Source: QAMX01 sp964448855 (GTDB lineage Bacteria; Bacillota; Clostridia; Oscillospirales; QAMX01). Taken from it: a stretch of 19,723 nucleotides of DNA. The stretch is from NCBI GenBank assembly GCA_964448855.1, contig CAYUXI010000028.1:1-19723 (forward strand), in the 5' to 3' direction. Position 1 is the stretch's first letter. Each line of letters starts with the position of its first letter. The translations under genes and the position numbers were made by a program. The notes under the pieces are model-generated. The model had not been told where the DNA came from, searched no databases, and worked only from the letters and a program-made list of their open reading frames with translations. Shown here piece by piece: positions 14,179-19,723 of this stretch.

Positions 14179-15897
14179 TTGCGCAAGCTGCTCGCTTATC
14201 TGAAAAATTACAAGAAGGAATGTCTGATCGGCCCGTTTTTCAAGTTCATGGAAGCGTGCTTTGAGTTGATTGTTCCGCTGGTCATGGCCCGCATCATCGA
14301 TGTCGGCATCGCCCAGGGCGACCGGGGGTACATTTTCCGCATGGCGGGGCTCATGATCGGGCTCGGTCTGCTCGGCTTCGTCTGCGCCGTCTGTGCACAG
14401 TATTTTGCCGCGAAGGCCTCCGTCGGCATGGGGACGCTGCTGCGTCAGGCCGTGTTCAACCGGATTCTCCACCTGTCCCACACCGACATAGACCGCATCG
14501 GCGCGCCGACGCTGATCACCCGTGTAACCGCCGACATCAACCAGGTGCAGGCCGGTGTCAACCTCGGACTGCGGCTGCTGCTGCGCTCGCCGTTCATCGT
14601 GATCGGCGCCATCGTCATGTCGTTTCTGGTGGATGCCCGGATGGCTGTGATTTTTGCTGTGACCGCTCCGCTGATCGGCTTCGTCATTTTCATCATCATG
14701 CGGCGCTCCATCCCCTATTACCGGGACATTCAGGGCGGTGTCGATCAGGTTTCCCGCCTCACCCGTGAAAATCTGTCCGGTGTGCGCGTGATTCGCGCAT
14801 TTTCCCGGCAGGAGGACGAAAAGCGCCGCTTCCGCGCAGAGAGCGATCGGCTGTTGCATATGCAGAACCGCGCCGGGCGCATCTCCGCGCTGCTCACGCC
14901 GATCAACTACGTCATCATCAATCTGGCCGTCATCGCCATCCTCTACGGCGGCGCATTCCGCGTCAATACCGGGAAGCTGACGCAGGGCGAAGTCACGGCG
15001 CTCGTCAACTATATGTCGCAGGTGCTCATCGCGCTGGTGGCGCTGGCCAACCTGATTCTCACGCTGTCGCGTGCATTCGCCTCGGCCGGACGTGTGGCTG
15101 CCGTGCTGGAGCTGCCGATCGTCGAAGCACCCGCCGAAGGCCCCCAGCCGAATCGCTCGGCCGATGCGATCATTTTCGACCACGTCTCCTTTGGATATGA
15201 CGGCACGGCGGCGTCCTCGCTCTCTGATCTGTCCTTTTCGGTGCAGCCCGGCCAGACCATCGGCGTGATTGGCGGTACCGGTTCGGGCAAAACCACGCTC
15301 ATTCAGCTGCTGCTCCGCTTTTATCAGCCGACAAGCGGCCAGATCACGCTGTTTGGCCACGATCTCCGCGCCTATGATGAGCCCACGCTTCGGGCGATGT
15401 TCGGCGTTGTGCCGCAGAAGTCCGTCCTGTTCCGCGGTACCGTCCGCGAAAACATCCGCTGGGGCAAGCCGGACGCCACGGATGCGGAAATCGAGGCTGC
15501 GCTCGAAACGGCGCAGGCCGCCGACTTTGTCCACCGTCTGGACGGCGGTCTGGATGCCGTCATTGAGCAGGAGGGGCGGAACCTCTCCGGCGGGCAGCGG
15601 CAGCGCCTCTGCATTGCGCGGGCGCTCGTCGGCCAGCCGCCGGTGCTCATTCTGGATGACAGCGCATCGGCGCTGGACTACGCGACCGATGCACGGCTCC
15701 GCAAAGCCATCCGCTCGGCCACCGCAAACGCCACCGTCTTTCTCATTTCTCAGCGCGCCGCAACCATCATGAACGCCGACCGGATTCTCGTTTTGGACGA
15801 CGGCTGCATCGTCGGCTCCGGCACACACGATGCGTTGATGGACACCTGCCCGATCTACCGTGAAATCTGCCAGTCCCAGCTTTCCGGCAACCGCTGA
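14179..15897 (+). CDS. Heterodimeric ABC exporter, subunit with degenerate ATPase site
   Basis: A 572-residue half-transporter: a six-helix exporter membrane domain (about 1-310) fused to a nucleotide-binding domain (about 325-565). Walker A is GGTGSGKT (365-372) and the signature LSGGQ (469-473) is canonical. In Walker B (LILDDS) Asp494 replaces the catalytic Glu, and the switch His is replaced by Gln525 (ISQR). This is the non-catalytic subunit pattern of BmrC/LmrC/TM287-type heterodimers. The partner gene follows after 16 nt. A TTG start at 14179 is preferred to GTG 14170 and gives the family-usual MRKLLAYLKNYKK N-terminus. The complex likely exports drugs or lipids; the substrate is unknown. 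Confidence 0.92.
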   Translation: MRKLLAYLKNYKKECLIGPFFKFMEACFELIVPLVMARIIDVGIAQGDRGYIFRMAGLMIGLGLLGFVCAVCAQYFAAKASVGMGTLLRQAVFNRILHLSHTDIDRIGAPTLITRVTADINQVQAGVNLGLRLLLRSPFIVIGAIVMSFLVDARMAVIFAVTAPLIGFVIFIIMRRSIPYYRDIQGGVDQVSRLTRENLSGVRVIRAFSRQEDEKRRFRAESDRLLHMQNRAGRISALLTPINYVIINLAVIAILYGGAFRVNTGKLTQGEVTALVNYMSQVLIALVALANLILTLSRAFASAGRVAAVLELPIVEAPAEGPQPNRSADAIIFDHVSFGYDGTAASSLSDLSFSVQPGQTIGVIGGTGSGKTTLIQLLLRFYQPTSGQITLFGHDLRAYDEPTLRAMFGVVPQKSVLFRGTVRENIRWGKPDATDAEIEAALETAQAADFVHRLDGGLDAVIEQEGRNLSGGQRQRLCIARALVGQPPVLILDDSASALDYATDARLRKAIRSATANATVFLISQRAATIMNADRILVLDDGCIVGSGTHDALMDTCPIYREICQSQLSGNR

Positions 15898-15913
15898 ATC
15901 CTGGAGGTCAATT

Positions 15914-17656
15914 ATGAAACAATCCACCCGTTCCGGGGAGCTTCGTCGGATCCTCTCATTCGTCCGCCCGCACCGCGCCAGCCTTCTGCTGGGTCTGCTG
16001 CTGGCGCTGGTCTACATCGCGCTGTCTCTGTATGCACCGGTTCTGACCGGTCGGGGCGTCGATCTGATGCTCGGGCCGGGGCGTGTCGACTTTGACGCGC
16101 TCATGCCCATTTTGCTTCGTCTCGCCGTTGTCATCGTCACGGCGGCGCTGGCACAGTGGCTCATGAACCTCTGCATCAACCGTGTCGCCTTCCGCACCGT
16201 ACGCGACATCCGCATCCGCGCGCTGGAGTCGCTGATCTCGGTTCCGCTCCGCCTGATCGATTCGCACAGCCAGGGCGACCTTTTGAGCCGCGTCGTCACC
16301 GATGTGGAGCAGATTTCCGACGGGCTGATTCTCGGCTTTACGCAGCTGTTCACCGGCGTCGTCACCATCCTCGGGACGCTCGGCTTCATGCTGTCCATCA
16401 GCCCGTTGATCGCGCTGATTGTCGTGATTGTCACACCGCTCTCCCTCTTTGTCGCCCGATTCGTTGCCAGCCGTACGCACGATATGTTTGCCCGGCAGTC
16501 GGAAACACGCGGTGAGCTGACAGCGCTGGTCGATGAAATGGTCGGCAACCAGAAGGTTGTCCGGACATTTGCCTATGAAGATCGCGCACAGACCCGGTTT
16601 GACGAGGTCAACGGCCGTCTCCGCACGGCCAGCATCCGCGCCATTTTCTTTTCGTCCCTGACCAACCCCTCCACGCGCTTCGTCAACAGCGTTGTCTATG
16701 CGTTTGTCGGCGTTTTCGGTGCGCTTTCGGCCATCTCCGGGACGATTTCCGTCGGGCAGCTCTCCTGCTTCCTGACCTATGCCAACCAGTACACCAAGCC
16801 CTTCAACGAAATTTCCGGCGTCATTACGGAGCTGCAAAACGCCATAGCCTGTGCGCGCCGCACCTTCGCCATTCTCGATGCGGAGCCGGAGACGCCCGAC
16901 ACCGGTCTGCCCGCTCTGACCGCCTCAGACGGAACCGTCCGCTTCGACCACGTCTTCTTCTCCTATGACCCCGAAAAGAAGCGCCTGATTGAGGATCTGA
17001 ACCTCGACGTCCCCGCCGGTGCCAAAATTGCGATTGTCGGGCCGACCGGCTGTGGCAAAACGACGCTGATGAACCTGCTGATGCGTTTCTACGACGTCAA
17101 CAGCGGCGAAATCCGGCTCAGCGGCCATCCGATTGACTCCATCACCCGTGCCAGCCTGCGCGCACAGTACGGCATGGTGCTGCAGGAGACCTGGCTGAAG
17201 GCCGGTACCGTCCGGGAAAACATCGCATACGGCAAGCCGGACGCCACGGAGGAGGAGATCATCGCCGCCGCAAAAGCGGCCTATGCAGACGGCTTCATCC
17301 GCCGTCTGCCGCAGGGCTATGATACGGTGCTCTCCGAGGACGGCGGCAGCCTGTCCGCCGGGCAGAAGCAGCTGCTCTGCATCGCCCGCGTGATGCTCTG
17401 CCTGCCACCGATTCTGATTCTGGACGAAGCGACCAGCTCCATCGACACGCGTACCGAGATGCACATCCAGCACGCGTTTGACCGGATGACCGCCGGGCGC
17501 ACGAGCTTTGTCGTGGCGCACCGCCTTTCCACCATCCGCGAAGCCGATCGGATTCTCGCCATGAAGGATGGGCACATCGTCGAACAGGGGCGGCATGAAG
17601 AGCTGCTGGCCAAGGGCGGCTTCTATGCCGACCTCTATAACAGCCAGTTCGCATAA
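15914..17656 (+). CDS. Heterodimeric ABC exporter, catalytic subunit
   Basis: A 580-residue half-transporter with membrane domain (about 15-325) and nucleotide-binding domain (about 340-575). Walker A is GPTGCGKT (376-383), Walker B LILDEA keeps catalytic Glu505, and the switch His536 is present (AHRLST). Its signature is LSAGQ (480-484), not LSGGQ. In the dimer this builds one complete site (this Walker A/B plus the partner's LSGGQ) and one degenerate site (partner's Asp/Gln plus this LSAGQ), exactly as in known asymmetric exporters. The ATG at 15914 with GGAGG 6 nt upstream is chosen over a GTG at 15860 inside the preceding gene. The operon ends at the terminator at 17674. Confidence 0.93.
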   Translation: MKQSTRSGELRRILSFVRPHRASLLLGLLLALVYIALSLYAPVLTGRGVDLMLGPGRVDFDALMPILLRLAVVIVTAALAQWLMNLCINRVAFRTVRDIRIRALESLISVPLRLIDSHSQGDLLSRVVTDVEQISDGLILGFTQLFTGVVTILGTLGFMLSISPLIALIVVIVTPLSLFVARFVASRTHDMFARQSETRGELTALVDEMVGNQKVVRTFAYEDRAQTRFDEVNGRLRTASIRAIFFSSLTNPSTRFVNSVVYAFVGVFGALSAISGTISVGQLSCFLTYANQYTKPFNEISGVITELQNAIACARRTFAILDAEPETPDTGLPALTASDGTVRFDHVFFSYDPEKKRLIEDLNLDVPAGAKIAIVGPTGCGKTTLMNLLMRFYDVNSGEIRLSGHPIDSITRASLRAQYGMVLQETWLKAGTVRENIAYGKPDATEEEIIAAAKAAYADGFIRRLPQGYDTVLSEDGGSLSAGQKQLLCIARVMLCLPPILILDEATSSIDTRTEMHIQHAFDRMTAGRTSFVVAHRLSTIREADRILAMKDGHIVEQGRHEELLAKGGFYADLYNSQFA

Positions 17657-17673
17657 ATCCATAAAACGATGAA

Positions 17674-17704
17674 AAAAGGGAGCGACGTTTTGTCGCTCCC
17701 TTTT
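17674..17704. terminator. Bidirectional terminator between the ABC operon and the cupin-MATE operon
   Basis: GGGAGCGAC (17678-17686) pairs perfectly with GTCGCTCCC (17692-17700) around a 5-nt loop. Flanking AAAA/TTTT extends the stem and supplies a U-run in either direction. It serves the rightward ABC operon (stop 17656) and the leftward MATE gene (stop 17756). Confidence 0.92.
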
Positions 17705-17755
17705 GATGATTCATATAAATTTACCGAAGCTCGGTTCCCCGCCGGGCGGCTACGG

Positions 17756-19168
17756 TCAGCCTTTTGTCGGTTCGGTTGGATCGGCGCGCAGCTCTGCCGT
17801 TGGCGATTTCAGCTTTGGCCAGATCGTCAGCATGAAGGTAGTGAAGCAGGCGGTGGAGCCGATGAAGTCCGAAATGGGTTCGGCCAGAAACACGCCGTCG
17901 GTGCCCAGGCCGAGTCGCGGCAGCAGCAGAACGAGCGGCACGACGATGATGCCCTTCCGCAGCAGGGAGAAAAACACCGCCTGTTTCGATTGATTCAGCG
18001 CGACAAAGCCGGACTGTCCGGCCATTTGCAGACTCAGCACCCAGTATGCGGAGAAATAAATCCGCACCGCCGGAATGCCCACCTGCAGCAGCTCTGCCTC
18101 ATCATTGAAAATCTGGATGGCCAGCGCAGGCAGCAATTCGATCAGTCCCCACGCGCAGACGCTGTACACGATGCAGCCGATGGCCATCACGCGGAAGCCG
18201 CGCCGGACGCGTTCCATCTGTCCAGCGCCGTAATTGAAGCTGATGAACGGCTCCGACCCGCTGGACAGGCCACTGATCGGCATCATCAGCACCTCCCGCA
18301 CGGAATTGACGACGGTCATCACGCCGACGTACAAATCCCCGCCAAAGAGCTGCAGCGTCGCATTGCAGCTGATCTGCACGGCTGAATTCGTCAGCTTCAT
18401 GCAGAAGCCCGTCAGCCCCAGCATCAGGATGCGCCGGACAATGTCCCATTGCAGCCGCATATTCCGCAGGCGCAGGCGCAGAATCGTCCGACGCCCCGTC
18501 AGGAACAGCATCACCCAGACCGCCGACGCCGCTTGAGAGATCACCGTGGCTATGGCCGCGCCGCGCACGCCCCAATCGAACACGAAAATGAAGAGCGCAT
18601 CGAGCCCAATGTTCATGACTGCGCCAATCAGCACGCTGAGCATCCCGGTGGTCGCGAAGCCCTGTGCGTTGATGAAGGCGTTCATCCCCAGCCCCAGCAT
18701 CACAAACAGACTGCCGAGCAGGTAGATGGTGATGTATTCGTTCGCATACGGGTACGTCACATCGCTTGCGCCGAACAGGTAAAGCACAGGGCGCTTGAAC
18801 AGCAGCCCCGCCACGGTCACCAGAATGCCGGACAGAATCAGCAGCGTCAGCGAATTTCCCATGATGCGTTCGGCGCGGTCATGGTCGCCCGCACCGCGGG
18901 ATATGGAGAAGAGCGGCGCACCGCCCTGTCCGCACAGCGCCGTGAAGGCCGAAACGATCATCAGAATCGGGAAGGTCACGCCGACGCCCGTCAGCGCATC
19001 GCGCCCGATTCCCTCCATCCGGCCGATGAAAATGCGGTCAACGATATTATACAGCGCATTGATCACCTGTGCGCCGATCATCGGCAGCGCCAGGCGAAAG
19101 ATGGTTCCGACAACGCTGCCGGTGGAAAAGTCATTGCGAGCCGATTTGGCCGCATCGTCCTCGATCAT
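17756..19168 (-). CDS. MATE-family efflux protein (MepA-like)
   Basis: A 470-residue polytopic membrane protein; MepA-type pumps export cationic drugs with ion antiport. Diagnostic parts are LALPMIGAQVINALYNIVDRIFIG at the N-terminus, NAFINAQGFATTGM and NIGLDALFIF in the N-half, and GLSSGSEPFISFNYGAG in the C-half, all typical of the MepA branch. Length is normal. The start ATG overlaps the stop of the upstream cupin gene as ATGA, so the two are translated together from the promoter near 19600. A polar tail (KSPTAELRADPTEPTKG) follows the last helix. The substrate is unknown; pairing with a cupin may hint at a metabolite and not a drug. Confidence 0.92.
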   Translation of the reverse strand: MIEDDAAKSARNDFSTGSVVGTIFRLALPMIGAQVINALYNIVDRIFIGRMEGIGRDALTGVGVTFPILMIVSAFTALCGQGGAPLFSISRGAGDHDRAERIMGNSLTLLILSGILVTVAGLLFKRPVLYLFGASDVTYPYANEYITIYLLGSLFVMLGLGMNAFINAQGFATTGMLSVLIGAVMNIGLDALFIFVFDWGVRGAAIATVISQAASAVWVMLFLTGRRTILRLRLRNMRLQWDIVRRILMLGLTGFCMKLTNSAVQISCNATLQLFGGDLYVGVMTVVNSVREVLMMPISGLSSGSEPFISFNYGAGQMERVRRGFRVMAIGCIVYSVCAWGLIELLPALAIQIFNDEAELLQVGIPAVRIYFSAYWVLSLQMAGQSGFVALNQSKQAVFFSLLRKGIIVVPLVLLLPRLGLGTDGVFLAEPISDFIGSTACFTTFMLTIWPKLKSPTAELRADPTEPTKG

Positions 19169-19533
19169 TTTGCGCCGCCTGTCGATTCATCGAACAGAAT
19201 CAGCGCGACCAGCTCCAGCGGTTCCTCCCCGACGCAGGCAATTCCGTGGCCGGTGCCGCTCCCGGTCACAAGCACGTCCCCCGCCGATACCGAAACGTCT
19301 GTCCCGTTGTCGTTGAACCGGCCGGAGCCGCTGAGTACTGCGAAAATCTCCGATTCGCCGTGGTGCTCATGATATCCGATCGAGCAGCCCGGTTTCACCG
19401 TGATGCGCGAAAAGAGCCGGCCCTTGCCGTGCATCTCGTCCGCATTCAGAAAGTGCTGCAAAATGATCGTGCCGTCTCCGCCGCGCATCTGCACATTTTC
19501 CTGCACCCGCAGAGATTCCCCTTTTTTTACCAT
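19165..19533 (-). CDS. Single-domain cupin protein
   Basis: A 122-residue beta-barrel protein. Cupin motif 1 is visible as GYHEHHGESEIFAVLSGSG, with two metal-ligand His and a Glu. Motif 2 is GDVLVTGSGTGHGI, which keeps the His but lacks the usual Pro. Such small cupins bind a metal and act as sugar or carbohydrate-acid isomerases, dioxygenases or ligand sensors. Which one applies cannot be told. The ATG at 19533 is chosen over 19680 because AGAGG lies 9 nt upstream and the promoter at 19595-19623 would lie inside the longer version. It is the first gene of a two-gene operon with the MepA-like pump. Confidence 0.87.
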   Translation of the reverse strand: MVKKGESLRVQENVQMRGGDGTIILQHFLNADEMHGKGRLFSRITVKPGCSIGYHEHHGESEIFAVLSGSGRFNDNGTDVSVSAGDVLVTGSGTGHGIACVGEEPLELVALILFDESTGGAK

Positions 19534-19594
19534 ATCGAAAGCCTCTTTTCTGTCAAAAATCATCCGTTGGGCGATGCTGCACCGCCCTGTGTAT

Positions 19595-19623
19595 AGGATA
19601 CCATATTCTCGCCGGAAGTGCAA
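19595..19623 (-). promoter_or_regulatory. Promoter of the cupin-MATE operon
   Basis: On the minus strand TTGCAC (19623-19618) lies 17 bp from TATCCT (19600-19595), which is preceded by TGG (extended -10). The start ATG is 61 nt downstream. The core TATGGTATCCT is identical to that before the ABC operon. Confidence 0.6.
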
Positions 19624-19634
19624 GCGTTTCTTTT

Positions 19635-19663
19635 CAGCGCGGAAACAGATTCTTTCCGCGCTG
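19635..19663. repeat. Perfect inverted repeat upstream of the cupin promoter
   Basis: CAGCGCGGAAA (19635-19645) and TTTCCGCGCTG (19653-19663) form an 11-bp perfect stem with a 7-nt loop, ending 12 bp upstream of the -35 box. On the plus strand it is followed by CCGTTTTCTGTTT, a weak T-run. It could end a transcript or act as an upstream operator. No gene in the window needs a rightward terminator here. Confidence 0.55.
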
Positions 19664-19723
19664 CCGTTTTCTGTTTCCATTTTGTTACCTACGCCAGAAA
19701 AAAATGTGAGAATCGGATAAAAG

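Noticed and set aside
1580..14180. att-like direct repeats at the two cassette borders
   Set aside because: Comparing 1580-1655 with 13960-14180 by eye gave only short chance matches such as TTTTGGCGCA against TTTTTTGCGCG. No tRNA or shared core was found.
14176..15927. 583-codon minus-strand open frame opposite the first ABC gene
   Set aside because: It is the exact antisense of a protein with Walker A, signature and Walker B motifs. The absence of stops reflects GC-rich codon use.

Overview
The window looks like a chromosomal segment from a GC-rich, low-oxygen gut-type member of the Bacillota (Clostridia; an Oscillospirales-like organism is my best guess). The grounds are strong purine-rich ribosome sites, SigA-type promoters with extended -10 boxes, MepA/NorM-type MATE pumps, a BmrCD/LmrCD-type ABC pair, and phage proteins of the type found in clostridial prophages. 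The assignment to an order is inference. No rRNA, tRNA or CRISPR array was seen.

Layout. (1) 1-229: the first 14 codons of a leftward gene, a CTCCCTC/GAGGGAG inverted-repeat element, a short period-7 ATCAC tract, then a rightward MATE efflux pump (230-1579). (2) A strong bidirectional terminator at 1590-1638. (3) 1653-13903: a gap-free leftward transcription unit of 16 phage genes, read from a well-formed extended -10 promoter at 13990-14018. In transcription order: beta-propeller tail/neck protein, tail-fibre-like protein, TerS, TerL, two small appendage proteins, a head-tail adaptor candidate, a membrane/coiled-coil protein, holin, GH25 lysozyme, a small membrane protein, portal, scaffold, P22-like major capsid protein, decoration-like protein and a long coiled-coil virion protein. 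(4) 14179-17656: a rightward heterodimeric ABC exporter with one degenerate ATPase site, ended by a bidirectional terminator at 17674-17704. (5) 17756-19533: a leftward cupin-MATE operon with an ATGA overlap and its own promoter.

The most interesting object is the 12.25-kb phage cassette. It has packaging, head, portal and lysis genes and a plausible short-tail (podovirus-like) set. It has no tail tape measure, sheath or tube gene, no integrase, excisionase, repressor or replication gene, no evident att repeats, and no visibly broken gene. It is closed at one end by a terminator and opened at the other by one promoter, and its gene order is permuted, with lysis genes between TerL and portal. 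A reduced or domesticated particle-forming element (gene-transfer-agent-like, a capsid-encoding satellite, or a streamlined prophage remnant dependent on another element) is the working hypothesis. The sequence does not prove any of these.

The cassette sits among four multidrug-type efflux genes. The ABC and cupin-MATE operons share an identical 11-base promoter core (TATGGTATCCT) at nearly the same distance from their start codons.
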